A stretch of 64,000 nucleotides of DNA from assembly GCA_902702965.1 (NCBI GenBank), contig CACRXP010000037.1:231309-295308 (forward strand), given 5' to 3'. Below, piece after piece: positions 12,045-23,329 of the stretch (position 1 is the first letter of the stretch; each line of letters opens with the position of its first letter). The notes below the pieces were generated by a model, which worked only from the letters and a program-made list of their open reading frames with translations, was not told the origin of the DNA and made no database searches. Position numbers and translations under genes: made by a program. The stretch comes from Spirometra erinaceieuropaei. Lineage: Eukaryota > Platyhelminthes > Cestoda > Diphyllobothriidea > Diphyllobothriidae.

Positions 12045-12690
12045 ATTGCTACTCGCGCAGCTTTGTCAAGCAGTGTATACGCAAACGACCTCGGAGGCCA
12101 AACCCTACTGGCCTTAAATTTTGGCGTGCTCCTCTGTACATGAAGAACATCTCGGAAGCCGCCAATCATCTTCTCACTTCACTTGGAGTTGGTGTTGCTC
12201 ACACATCGGAAACAATCATCAGGCACCAAATCATGAGGCCGAAAGACCCACTGCCACAGCAAGAAACTTCAGGAGTCGTTTACCGGATCTGGTGCAGTTG
12301 CGGACATAGCAACCTCGTCGGGGAAACTGGGAGATTACTCGGGACACCAATGGTAGAGGCGGAAAGACGTTAGCTCTCCGGTGACGGCTTCTGCAACGGA
12401 ACCCGGCCATTTATGCAAGTTTCAAAAGGCCAAAATCCTCGCTAGGGGTTACAATCGGGTGACCCGTATCTGTTATTGTCTCTGATGATGGGTTCGAGCA
12501 GGAATCCGAAACGTCAGCGGATAAAGCTCTTGTCCCAGCGATCGTGTCTCCTTCTTCTGGACTGCTTCCTGGGACTCGTCTCTTCGCTTCTATTGGCAAT
12601 AATCCCAGGGATAGCGAGCCAAATTGTCAAACAACCGTCACGTCAGCATCCGACACGGATGACGAAATCGCGGCAATTAGCGACTCGGAC
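12045..12690 (+). pseudogene. Penelope-like element tail (GIY-YIG region), frameshifted relic
   Basis: One frame reads FVKQCIRKRPRR, then MKNISEAANHLL, GVGVAHTSETIIRHQ, MRPKDPLPQQETSG and finally VVYRIWCSCGHSN..VGETGR. The last part is the start of a GIY-YIG endonuclease domain in the form used by Penelope-like retroelements (a VYRI..C motif followed by YVGETGR, here LVGETGR). After about 12370 the frame shifts. In another frame CKFQKAKILARGYNRV follows, and a third frame gives an acidic Ser/Asp tail ending at a stop near 12698. The reverse transcriptase is missing upstream. The element copies itself by reverse transcription in living copies, but this one is a 5'-truncated, broken relic. Confidence 0.82.
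12482..12512 (+). ncRNA. Hammerhead-ribozyme-like core 1
   Basis: CTGATGA at 12482-12488 is followed by GGGTTC (12490-12495), a six-base loop, GAATCC (12502-12507) that pairs over all six positions with one G-U, and then GAAAC (12508-12512). This order (CUGAUGA, helix II, GAAA) is the conserved hammerhead core. Hammerhead motifs are known from Penelope-like elements in many animals. Helices I and III and the cleavage site were not resolved. Confidence 0.6.
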
Positions 12691-12839
12691 GCGGACTGAC
12701 AAGCCATTATCGCATCGATTGCTACCGCCAGCGGTGACTGTGAGTGCTGTTAATCATAATACGTATATAGCTCCACGGCGGCCACGTGCTATAAATACTG
12801 CACTATTCGTGTCACCAGTACCCTTATCTGCAACTGTCT

Positions 12840-12869
12840 CTGATGATGGTTCGAGTGAGGATCCGAAAC
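12840..12869 (+). ncRNA. Hammerhead-ribozyme-like core 2
   Basis: CTGATGA at 12840-12846, helix II strands GGTTC (12848-12852) and GATCC (12860-12864) with one mismatch, then GAAAC at 12865-12869. It lies 358 nt downstream of core 1 in the same orientation. Two direct copies fit the pseudo-LTR or tandem arrangement of Penelope-like elements. The mismatch in helix II suggests decay. Confidence 0.55.
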
Positions 12870-12959
12870 GCCAGGCCAATAAATTTATTAATCCAGTGAT
12901 CGCATCTTCACCCTTAGAACTTGGGTTGTCTTGAATGTCATGTATTTTGCCGTATGTTT

Positions 12960-15650
12960 TGAACTATTGGCTCATCAATGTCGAATTATGTTTCCTTACA
13001 ACCCACTACGAGCAACCTTGTGAAAAATTTCATCTTTACAACTCTCTGTGAATCCATTCATATTAATTCACGTTTAAAATCGGTCAGTCCATTCCGAGTA
13101 CCTTTTTGGATACGAGCAAATCGTACATTGTGTTACTTGGAAGCAGCCCACATACAGCGAGAAAACCCAACCAATGTAAACAGTTAAGTCGCGTGGCCAA
13201 GCACAACATGCCCTGTAAATCCTCAATTATTAGATTTACACATCCCTTTGCGTGTTAACATCCCAACTTTTCTTCTTCCTAGATTAATTCTTAAATTGCA
13301 ATTTTGTTGATCAGTTTGTGTGCTTTGAACAATGACCTTGATGCTTTGCCTCGATTTCTCTAGGAAAACTTAAACTATTGTTTGTTTCTTAATTGATATA
13401 TGTGACTCAACAGCGGGTTGCAGTTGATAAGCTGTTACACAATTTCTTGACGCCACTAAGTTCTGCCGTGTATGCATGCTTTAAATTCATACCGGGGAAA
13501 AGGCTTCAAATCTACTGGATCTCCGTTCGGAAAATCAGCATGATCATCAGTCAAGAAATAGAAAGGATGGGCAAAGTTTACCACATATTTCATCACGCAA
13601 ACACGATATATTTTTTTATTAAGGGCCGTTAAAACCCGCTCCTATTTCATGTAATTTGCTGAGAGCTGGACTTACGGTCGAAAAAGATATTAAAACGACT
13701 TTGATGATAGCATGAAGTCCTCGATTTTTAAAATAACCAGCTTGATGATACTTCAAAGTTTACTAATTGGGACTAAAACGTAACAGAGCATTTGAATACC
13801 TCCCGTGTAAGAGCAATTTCTCAACGATTGGCCTAGTTTCTTAATGAATCTAATTAGAACAGGTAATGGCAGGAATCCCTAGGTAGGATTTCTAATTTAA
13901 ACGCAAAGAGGTACCATTAAGTCATCATAAAATCTCTACTCATTAACTGCTTCAGGCCGTGCAGACGTTGTCGGATAATCGTGGTGCTCAACTTGGAAAT
14001 AATCAAATCCCGCGGATCACTTACATCAGACCATTGTGTAATTCGTTCAGTCTAAAGTTGTCCTTAACAATGCTGAGATCTTTTCGACGGTTTTATTTAT
14101 TCGTACAAAAATACGGCATTGGTCGTGGATGTGGTCGCAGTCCTTCGCCACAGCAATGAAATGGATGCAAATAAGTGAAGTTATGCCGCAGGAATGAGGA
14201 TGAATTACTTGATTCGAGAATAACCGTTTTATTCCAGGAGGAGAAAATGGTATTCTACAGTTGGACTTATCTTCTCATTTAGTTAAGGAATATGACAATG
14301 CTATAGTCCACCGGGTATATGTGCCAAGGTGGGTCAGTCAAGTCGATGGTCGGTACTCAATCGATTGAAAACACAGGCACCAGGGATAGTCGAAATACCC
14401 GCGGATTTGCGTCCGGAGTCCCGACCACCCGTTGATATTCTACACTACTTATCCCAAGTTAGAAATAATTAGCATGATTTCTGGAAATCAATCTTAGATG
14501 CGCGCGTTGGAATTCGCAAGGGCAGCCTATTTCTAGTTTGTGGAGTTACTTATTAAGTAATTTTTAAACAAAATCTTAATGCCATGTTAGTTCTATGTCA
14601 AACAGGATAGCAATGTACTTGAACAAATATTATTTGACTCACATCAAAGGGCTGTCATACAAGTAGTTAACACAAAATCGAAAACGGAAAAAGACACGGG
14701 TCAACCATCTCTTTCGGTGCACTGATGTGGTTAGGGTATCTCAAATTATTTCCATTAAAGCCGAAGCTTCCCATGTTTTAGTGCAAGTTTTGGTTAATCG
14801 CACACGATCCACGACAACGAACAGCAAAGCTCCACTAATATTGTGTTTTCCAACTAGGATGTCTTATGTTCATTATCATTTCCTTAAAGGGTATGTTACG
14901 CTAAATTGCCCTTTGCTACTTTTGGGGCATTTTTGCAAATTTAAGTACAAACTGGAGGAAAATGTCTACATTGGACCATTTTACTGGCTGGTCTCGTTAG
15001 CGTCCGTGTTTAGCAGGGCCCAATACTCTGGTAACTTGCGGGACTTGCTTCAAGCATTTTCTGTGTAGTCTTAGCTTCTGGTAATCAATAGCTAGGATAC
15101 GTTTATACTAAATGTATCGTAGGACAAATGCCTGGAAATCAAATAAGGCCCAAATTAAGACTGTCAAGTAATAACTTCACCCAAGCAGCCTACTTAAGGT
15201 ATATTCAGCCACTGCCAAACAAATGATTTATGGATATTCAATTGCCGAGACACTTATGCATAATGCAGTAAGGCATTAAACACAAAGGTAGCTGCTTGGA
15301 GGAATTACATAATGTCCATTTTCCTGAATAATTTATCCACATGCCTTCGCACGTATCGCTCGTAAAGTTATGATAGTTTTCTTAGTTTTGGACAAGAGCT
15401 CTTCCGCCAGTAATCACGTGAATTAATCGAGTAATGAGTCCACCAAAAGACTAGCAGGTCGTTTTTATGCTTAACAAATTGGTCATAGTGAAAGCTTTTG
15501 CCCGAAATTGTTGTACCATTGTTATGGTAGATCAGAAATTGGGGCCCTATTGCTCTCGTCTTACGCCTTCCGAACCTCTCTGGCATTGTGGACGTCCTCA
15601 GGTACTGACGTAAGTACGTATGGCCAGCTGCCATTATAAACAATCCCGTG
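12960..15650. other. AT-rich stretch with nothing recognisable
   Basis: The 113-codon plus-strand ORF at 14727-15068 and the shorter ORFs here have no motif, no splice support and AT-driven composition. No repeat or RNA gene was recognised. Confidence 0.45.
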
Positions 15651-15683
15651 CGCTTGAAGCCATCAGGGTGCCATAAAGGCCGT

Positions 15684-16115
15684 GGTTTGGAAGGTTGCCA
15701 GCTGACGGGATACCTTGAACCTCGCAGTCGGCCCAGTGTTGCGTGTTTGTATGGAGCGGCCAGCTGGTGGTCTAAGAGTCAGGCTGAAATAGCTCCTTCT
15801 TAATGCGACCTCTATGGCACTCTCATTTCGTGGTATCCGAGCCAGGTGTGCGCACGCCCAGGTGCAGCTTCGCCCGTGGTTGGTCAAAAACCTGGTCATT
15901 TGCTCTGTTGACCAAGGGGTGTGGCGGGGGGCGCCGAGATGCGGACTTGACCGTGCCATCCACCTGCAGCCTCCCCCGCCTCCGGTCCAGGTTGGGGACG
16001 GAAGAGTGCGGCAGATGCTGTGCAAGCCTGCATTAACTATAAACTAATTCACGCACAAATCACCATCCCTGCTCCACCATGCCGTCGGGCACACGGTGGG
16101 CGTTGCCGTCAACGA
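15684..16115 (+). repeat. SINE-like family A, long copy
   Basis: The copy shares several ordered blocks with 57.39-58.07 kb: GTATGGAGCGGC, AGGCTGAAATAGCTCCTT, then GGTCATTTGCTCTGTTGACC, GTGCCATCCACCTGCAGCC, GAGTGCGGCAGATGCTG and AACTAATTCACGCAC. It is much more GC-rich than its flanks. The frames opened by this sequence on both strands (up to 120 codons) are composition artefacts. Such elements are copied by the machinery of autonomous LINEs. No tRNA-like head was found, so the class is inferred from size and dispersion. Confidence 0.65.
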
Positions 16116-16129
16116 TGGTCGAAATATCG

Positions 16130-18030
16130 TGTGGGGGCAGCTGTCACGTTAGCTTCTGCCCCCAGGACGTAGACTCGGACAGCGCACTTCTGTATTCAAG
16201 GAGATAGACTAAGTGAGGTCAGTCCGGTGAAGCCTTACTCATTTCAAACCAGTGTATCCCCCACAAAAGTTAATTTCTGATGTGCCAAATAGTCATATCT
16301 TTGGAGATTGCTAGTTAAAGCAACAACCTCTTACTCCTCTGGACAGCAACGGCTTCTTTTAGACGTATATGAGCTTTGTGGAATCTCTCATCCCATGAGG
16401 TTAGAATTACTGTGTGACGCATGCTGGACGGAGAATTTTCGCCACGTCAATTGCTTGGTCGGTTTGACTCCTAGACGCCACTGGTGCATATCAGGGAGAA
16501 GAGTATGTGGCAGACACGGCTTGCGTTCTGCACTCAGTTCCTCATCCAAAATAGTCAAGTACGCGTTGAAACTGTCACTAAACGCGGAGTCGTGTGTCAT
16601 TACTTTACTAACTGACTTAAGAGCTCAGTCTTATTCGGGTCCCAGGGTGAGGGTGTGATGGTTTCATTCTAATGCGAATTTTATGACATTTCATATTCTG
16701 GGATCCAAGATGTACCATGAACCAACCTCAGTTTAGGCGAAACTCGAGGCCCGACTGTCTGCTGCACGCGTAGAGGGGTTGCTCACCTCTATAAGCACTG
16801 TACCCACGCCCGCCTATGATCATCCTACCTTTACCCTTCCATTGGGGAACAATGGATGTGCGAAGATAGATTGAACTAAGTGTCAGGTCAGTCTGCTTCA
16901 CTGTAACCACCGCGGGCAATTCACGGCTGAACCCGCCACCTGGATCTGTAGGGCATCCCGTTGCTTTCCGCGATTGATCTATCTGTCATAGTAAAAGACA
17001 CGGATGTCCTTAAGCAGAAATCTTTCTTCACAGGGAGGCAGTTGGAGATATCGAAAAGTGACACTTTACCAGACAAACATCCGTTTGTTAGCATATTTTA
17101 GATTAGCTTGTTTTGGGGCAATTTCTCCTAATAATTCGAGCGTTCGACCGCGCCTTCCGAACGAAGTAATATGTAGCCCATGTATTTTCGACGTCTTCTG
17201 CCTTTTATTTTACAATTAGAAAAGCCGGCAAGCTGGCTGAATGAGGAATATGCTTATTCCAGTTGTCCGAAAGCATAGACTTCAATGAAGAGTAAGTGGA
17301 TGTGAGATCGTAAAGGCTTACCTTAACATAAATATCTGTATAATATATGTATAAAATACGACTACTCAGTAACATTTTAGAAGCCCGTATTTGTGATTTC
17401 CTAACCTTAAAACTTTATATAGCGTTTTATTTATAAGTCTTTTGGCAACCATGAATACTTTCACTTGTCTTCTTATGAAAACTCGGCTGTCCGGTTAAAT
17501 TTATCTCCCCCAACAGCAACAGTGCAATAAGATAAGATAAGAAGAAGATAATATCTAAAACCGTCACACTATATCAAATATTTAATGTTATGCAATAGAA
17601 GTGTTGCCACAAGAACCTGGTTTGGCAATCTTTATATATTCATCATTTATTTTGAAAGGCGGCCTTAGGAGTGGAAGTTTTGGCGTTTGTTTTCTAGTTT
17701 TTAAGAGCTTAAGTTTGTACTTGATATGTAATGCCAACAATGAAGATTTTCAGTTCGTCTATGAGATGTTGCAAACATACGTTTCGGAGTCAGCACTTGC
17801 AGTAGGTGACGGATGAGTCATCTTAATGATCTACAAACACCAAACTTTCAAATTTGTGAAAAACACGCGGGTTCATGTAAGTGTATGAGGTAGGGATTGG
17901 GGGAAGGCCTCCAAGCATCTGCGGCATGCAAAGAATACCTCCTACACTTATTTAACTGGGGTTTAGTCCGACACGATTATTTCGGTTTGGCGTTTCATTG
18001 TGCAAGTTTTGGTTGTCTTTTGCAGACGCT
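16130..18030. other. No recognisable gene
   Basis: A moderately GC-rich part at 16.3-16.95 kb carries ORFs of up to 116 codons on the plus strand without any motif. The remainder is AT-rich. Nothing could be assigned. Confidence 0.4.
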
Positions 18031-18039
18031 CTGGTGCAT

Positions 18040-18150
18040 TGTCCACAATAACCTCAGTTCAGATAGTTGAGAAGCGATCTCTGTGGACAGTCTGTTGGAT
18101 AAGCTACAATGACCTCAGCTCAGAGACTGCATAAGCGATCGTTGTAGACA
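18040..18150 (+). repeat. Tandem pair of about 50-nt hairpin-forming units
   Basis: Unit 1 (18040-18089) begins TGTCCACA and ends TGTGGACA, so its ends pair. Unit 2 (18102-18150) has the same internal order, with GCTACAATGAC pairing with GATCGTTGTAGA. Both contain ACCTCAG..TCAGA and AAGCGATC in the same positions. The pairing bases differ between the units but pairing is kept in each. Confidence 0.45.
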
Positions 18151-18159
18151 CTTAATTTT

Positions 18160-20185
18160 TATTTTTCTCAATTGCCCAGAATACCAGAAAATTCGTCTTA
18201 GACAGAGCAGAATAAAAACCATTTTTCCTGGTTGAGAAGTAATTATCATGAAATTCTCCGTGGCAGTTAAATGCCGTTCTAGTCAACTTACGAACGCAAA
18301 CACTTCGATTGTTTCGTTGTAGCATTGACCAATTCGCTGTAAAGCATTAACTGAAATAAAAATAAATTTTAATTCTATAAATAGAGGAGGAATCGACGTA
18401 GGTGTGTTAAGTTTAACAAAGAGTAAAGTGTACAGTTAAGGTGCTATGATTATTCAAGCGCAAATGGATGAGCAGATAGTATCATGTATATATGTGTGGC
18501 AGATATTTGCAGTTATACACTCGCTCAAAACGTACTACATCACGTATTTTCATCCACATGTTAAATAGTCAGCTATGACGCAAATGCTCGAAGCGTATTC
18601 GCGACGCCCAAAAAAGCTAATTCCCCACGTCTACTCCCTCGATTAACATTTGCGTATTAACGTTCTCACTTGTGTTTGGTGTTGTTTGCCTTGACGCATT
18701 GACGGGGTTTAAAATGGTTTTGTTTACACTATTTCATTCGCCTCATAATCAGCTTATTTCACGGTAAGTGAACGCAGATTCTCTTGTTCTACGATTATTT
18801 CAGGCAATGAAGTCTAAAATTTTGAAAGCCGAAATCTCCAAAGAATTCAGCTTTTTGGTTAGCTGCTTGGTACCGCCTGTCCAACTAGAAAGCAAACAAC
18901 GCGGGGTACTGTTAATTTCCTTCTTTCCGGATTTTATAAGGAAGTCCCATCTTAAGAATGCGTAGAATAGAGGAATCGAGTTTTTCTTGACGATAGAAAC
19001 CCTGTCATCGTGAAGGATCATCTGTTGCACGTCGAGTAACAGTGCAGACAGATGTGGCCTTCAAACAACTATCTTGGCCAATGACGCAGCCAAACGCCGC
19101 CGACCTTCAAACCTGCGGCTGCGCATCGTTCTAGTCCTACTAGCCAGCCCATTCTTCACAATTTTGCCGTCTGATTATGAGGTTCACTGCATACTTAAAG
19201 CATCTTCGAAGTATATTCGAGATTTCCCAAAGTTTTCCTCGCAGTCTATCACCACAAGCTTTACTGGGACATGCTTTTACTAAAATCTAATCTTTCGGAG
19301 AAAACGCGACGTACTTTTATGGACCCGCCTTCAATAGATATCCATGAATTTGGAGTCCTGTATGAAGGACTGATTTTCTAGGAAAAGTTTTCAAGAGAGG
19401 AAATACGGAAATGAATGTGTTGGCTGGAGATAATTAAAAGTCCTAAGTACCATAAATAGCTTTTTAACAAGATTCGCCGTAAAAGTATGTTTATTGTTCT
19501 ATTGTCATAACTAGTGATCATGGCTATTTTTCGTTGTCGATTTTTGTACACAATCTGTGTCTACGGAATCTTTGACCGCGGATAAACTTAGTTATTTCGT
19601 CTTATTGCAACTATCCGAAGTAACGTCAGGGGTTTGTTCAGCTGCAAGGCACAGAGAGACATTTAGCTGTAGCAAGAACCATATAAGAATTAATGCCGGC
19701 CTCTTTTCCCTTCCTACAAAAGTTCAGTATTTGTTTGAGATTTACTCGCGGACATCTTCCTATACAATACTTCCGAGGAATGACTAATTGCATTTGTACG
19801 TACTGGAAAAGCAAAATAGCTATTTTATTAAGGTACCGTCCGCAATAGATTGAGTAGAAAATTTCGATCGTCCTCGCTTCCCGTATTGATAAAACTTTGT
19901 TTACCGTGTGTTGCATCGTGAGGACGTCTAAAGAAAATTCCAAGCTTTATGTGACTCGCTCCCCTCGATTATTAAATACCTCGTACACGGTGGTTAAAAA
20001 ATTCGTTTATAAGGTAATCTTGTTCTTGATATCACTTAACAATACGAAACTCTGACGGTTGGTACAAAAAGCATGCAAATCAGTTTTGAAATAAAAAGTT
20101 GACAGCTGGAAGAATAAAAAAAGGCTGGTGATCGGATAGGAGGGTGGGATTTGGCAAACGTCAAAAAAACTAGACAAAAGTAAGA
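18160..20185. other. AT-rich stretch, no supported gene
   Basis: A short plus-strand frame at 19.08-19.2 kb starts with a basic stretch followed by a hydrophobic run (IVLVLLASPFF), like a signal sequence. It lacks convincing splice sites or a continuation. Nothing else was recognised. Confidence 0.4.
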
Positions 20186-20192
20186 TAAATCA

Positions 20193-21467
20193 TCACTCAT
20201 CAGGCCTTTGGACATAATCTATTTTCAGAAATTTCTTGTACACTCCGCGTAAGTGTAATGAATAAGCACAGGCTAGGATCAGTACAATAAGGAGGAGGGT
20301 GCTAAGAATCACATTAGTCCACATAGACAATAAAAGTAATCTTTTATATTCCTCCTCTTTTGAACAAGTGCCTACTTCGCTAACTAGACTGGTCTGTGTA
20401 AAAGCAGCTACTATGCTCTTCACATCCTCGCAGCTGCAGCAGGTTTTCTGTGCATCGGTTACGTCAGGACCTGCGGTTCTTTTTGTAGATACGACACTTA
20501 AGTCAGAGACGGCTTGGTCATTCTGCATCATTTCTGGCCCTGACTGTCTCATCTCCCCTTTGTCACAGTGTTTGCTATGTGTTGTTTTATCAGCGGCCAA
20601 AGCAAAATAGTCACGCTCGGGACAAAAGAAAATAAATTCTACACTGCATTCACCACTGTCTTCACCGTCGGATACGGACAAGCCAGCATATTCACAGTCC
20701 TCCGCTTTGAATGACTCCAGTCTTAGCGGTGTGAGTATGCCCTTATCAATAGAGGTAGTGTGACCGAGTTGTAGTGATAAACGTCTTAACCAAACAGAAA
20801 GGTGCTTAAAGTCCTCATTGTGAAGATGTGCGACAGATACTTCAAGCGTAAGATAGAGAGTTTCCGGAATTGGCTCTGTAGACATAAGGGCTGCTCTGAT
20901 TGCTAAGGCAAAACCCTCAGATAAAAAATCCACGACGGCCTCATGACCCTTATTTGGACCGTTCGTTGCCTTCGGCAGAGACGAGATTATGATATGAAAG
21001 AGGCTACCTGATTGGTGGGCAGTACATTTCACAGTGACAGGGTGCCGACTTGAGTGCTGAATCTTGTTTGTTGCATTAGTAATGTGCTTGCAGACAAGGT
21101 TTCGTTGGTTTGCGGAGACTCCAGGGACAGAACGTTGACTGGGGACAATTTGAATCCAGCAGACCAACCGACAGTCGACTTTAACGTATTCCCCAACTAC
21201 AGGCAGGTTCCAAGTATCCGACGAGAGCTCGTTTTGATTCCGGACTTTGGCCTTAGTCTCATACACGGATTGTGCATACTCATTCCAGGATATGAGATTG
21301 TCGCTGAGCGAGTGTATGAACTCCTCCATCGAAAGATTGTGCTCAGCCCGTTTTGTATCGACAGCAGTAGTACAAACGCCGCCGATAATAGCATCGCCGG
21401 GTTTCAGGGGTTGGTAAAGGCCGAGGATTGTCAGAATGAGGATACGAGAAATTAACCTCAAGTGCAT
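20193..21467 (-). CDS. Single-exon type I membrane protein, family not recognised
   Basis: This is the longest open frame in the window: 456 codons from a Met at 21563, or 424 from a Met at 21467. I prefer 21467 because it puts a classic signal peptide at the N-terminus (MHLRLISRILILTILGLYQP, cleavage after about residue 26). The protein has a Cys-containing ectodomain with two N-glycosylation sequons (NLS, NAT) and Ser/Thr-rich stretches. A membrane helix of about 21 residues (MWTNVILSTLLLIVLILACA) is followed by a short basic tail ending VQRPDE. The predicted topology is secreted N-terminus and cytosolic C-terminus. The stop is at 20193-20195. Codon content is higher in GC than the flanks, supporting real coding. 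I know no matching family. A lineage-restricted surface or tegument protein is a guess. Confidence 0.72.
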   Translation of the reverse strand: MHLRLISRILILTILGLYQPLKPGDAIIGGVCTTAVDTKRAEHNLSMEEFIHSLSDNLISWNEYAQSVYETKAKVRNQNELSSDTWNLPVVGEYVKVDCRLVCWIQIVPSQRSVPGVSANQRNLVCKHITNATNKIQHSSRHPVTVKCTAHQSGSLFHIIISSLPKATNGPNKGHEAVVDFLSEGFALAIRAALMSTEPIPETLYLTLEVSVAHLHNEDFKHLSVWLRRLSLQLGHTTSIDKGILTPLRLESFKAEDCEYAGLSVSDGEDSGECSVEFIFFCPERDYFALAADKTTHSKHCDKGEMRQSGPEMMQNDQAVSDLSVVSTKRTAGPDVTDAQKTCCSCEDVKSIVAAFTQTSLVSEVGTCSKEEEYKRLLLLSMWTNVILSTLLLIVLILACAYSLHLRGVYKKFLKIDYVQRPDE

Positions 21468-21559
21468 TTGCCTCTTGGAATCCGCCTTGGTGTCTGACAC
21501 CCTGAATGTCGGCTGGGTGACTAGCTGACGATGGTGGCGCTGTTGATGGTTTTGCTTCT

Positions 21560-21880
21560 TCAACTTGCGGGTTCAGCTGAGTCATATGCACAGGCCGCTG
21601 AGCGTTCCATCCGCGGCTCTGACGAATTTACAGGGCGTGTAGTGCCGACGAGGCACCTTCCTGCGGCCTGTTCTCGTGGTCGCTTCGACGATAGCGTGCC
21701 TGCGCCGGCCAATCTGCGCGCGTTCGGTGCCCGCCACACGCTTGCGCGCGTTCGTCCAGACACAGCAGCCGTCCGTAATGCCGTGCTGAAAGGAGACATG
21801 AAATAAACACCAGTAGGAAGACGCGCAACTGCCACGTCAACGTTTGACTAAAATGCATTAGTTGCGCCATCAGGAAGCTC
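21560..21880 (-). promoter_or_regulatory. GC- and CpG-rich block upstream of the membrane-protein gene
   Basis: Roughly 300 bases directly upstream of the minus-strand gene are strongly GC-rich with many CG dinucleotides (for example GCGCGCGTTCG), unlike the AT-rich DNA on either side. Position suggests a promoter or 5' untranslated exon. Three overlapping ORFs in this block on both strands look composition-driven. No specific promoter element was identified. Confidence 0.35.
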
Positions 21881-21899
21881 GTGCGTATGCGAATGTGCC

Positions 21900-23115
21900 T
21901 CTTTCCCTAGGACTGCATGCCCGGGTGTGTATGAAGTCGCAGCCTGCTCAACATGTAACTGTAGTTGTGGTTTTATCATCCAAACGTAGAGGCCTTTAAG
22001 ACGTCGGCCTACCGGGCGCGCACAGGTTGTTTAGTAGTTTTTTCAACAACCACTTCATTCAGTCGTTAGAATACGCGGCGAGGATCTGCAATAACAGTCT
22101 TTCTCATGATGGAAATAGCTCTTTAATGCTAAAGCCCTAATTTACGGAAATCTGGTCTCAGAGACCGCGGATGAAATCAGACCTGTAAATGAGCAAGTCG
22201 TTTGGATAACTCACATGCGTTAACATTTGGGTGTACTTGTAGCTGCGAAAATGTGTATAATTACCAGTACTCACATTTTACTTCCTTTTCACCTGCGTGT
22301 CCTCAATGCCGATCGGTTAATATGTCCCTCTAGGGGGGAGGGGACGCCTCTTCCCCTATTGAATGAAAGCGGTTAGTCTCATGGATATATGTTGTCTGCA
22401 TCTGTTCTTCGTCACAAGACTTGCATCACAACAGGCGTAGGCAGATTATGAAGCTTCAACTGCTCTTACCGGGTTTTACTTGAGCGAGGTGAGATCCTAC
22501 ATGACGTTGGAGTCTGCACCCTTTAGATCTTCCGGACGTGTAGTTCTTTCTGTAACTCACGAGGTATTCCACACATTTTCTGCCCATAGCTTGCATAGGC
22601 AACCTCAAGGGTAATTTACCAGTAATAGTTCTGTAACAAATACGACTTTTTTCCTGACGTGTCTCTTAATTATAAATTATCATATTTGCTGGCAGTACAC
22701 GTTGTGGTATTTGTTCAGCTACTATTTGTTTACATTTCTTAGGTCTAGTGCGTGGTTAATACATGCAATAAGCCCCAAGATCTGACTTCTCAAATATAGC
22801 TAGATATAACTTATGATTTTGTTCGTATAATGACCACACTAGAGGTTCTTAGGATCACTGTTGCAGCAGTCTATAATTTTACTCAGGAATAACGCACCGA
22901 TGCACAAAACGTAGACTAGTCTCTGCTTTTAATATGTACATGCAACATTTCTTCTGCTAAGTAAATCGGTGCGCCGGGAATTCATCGTAACTGGGAAGCT
23001 GACAAGAATAAACTTCTTCCGACCAAATCGTGGGAACGATAAAATGTGCGGACTTTTAAAATAATAGTTAAGAGTACCTAACTTACTATCACTAACAATA
23101 GTGTATATGCATATT
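21900..23115. other. No recognisable gene
   Basis: Short motif-free ORFs only. A CT/GGGG-rich patch at 22.33-22.36 kb resembles SINE debris but is too short to call. Confidence 0.4.
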
Positions 23116-23122
23116 TTCAAGG

Positions 23123-23315
23123 TGTGGTGGTACGCCTAGTTGCGAGTCCGGCCGTGCCAATCATCTACGCTTAGGGGGGGAGAGAGTGCGGTAACTGCGC
23201 GCAAATCTTCTATCACTGCAAACTAACCCACGCACAGGTCACTGTACCTGTTCTCACTTTGCTTTGGAGGGCACGGCGGACGCCGTCGACAACGACGATC
23301 GAACTGTCATATGTA
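23123..23315 (+). repeat. SINE-like family A copy
   Basis: Starts GGTGTGGTGGTACGCCTAG and continues with TCCGGCCGTGCCA, GAGAGAGTGCGGTAACTG, AACTAACCCACGCACAGG and CGCCGTCGACAACGACG. These blocks appear in the same order at 57.83-58.05 kb. The 5' part present in the longer copies is missing, so this copy is truncated. Confidence 0.62.
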
Positions 23316-23329
23316 TATTTGAACAATAC

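Noticed and set aside
12476..12934. 152-codon plus-strand ORF
   Set aside because: It lies across the Penelope-like tail and the two hammerhead-like cores. The family-like acidic tail is in another frame.
14727..15068. 113-codon plus-strand ORF
   Set aside because: AT-driven composition, no motif, no splice partner and no neighbours of a gene structure.
15663..16047. ORFs of 77-120 codons on both strands
   Set aside because: Products of the GC-rich SINE-like family A sequence.
18768..19030. Overlapping ORFs on both strands
   Set aside because: No motif or splice partners. One frame is simply the complement of the other.
21531..21870. Three overlapping ORFs in the GC-rich block
   Set aside because: Arg/Ala/Pro-rich composition artefacts of CpG-rich DNA.
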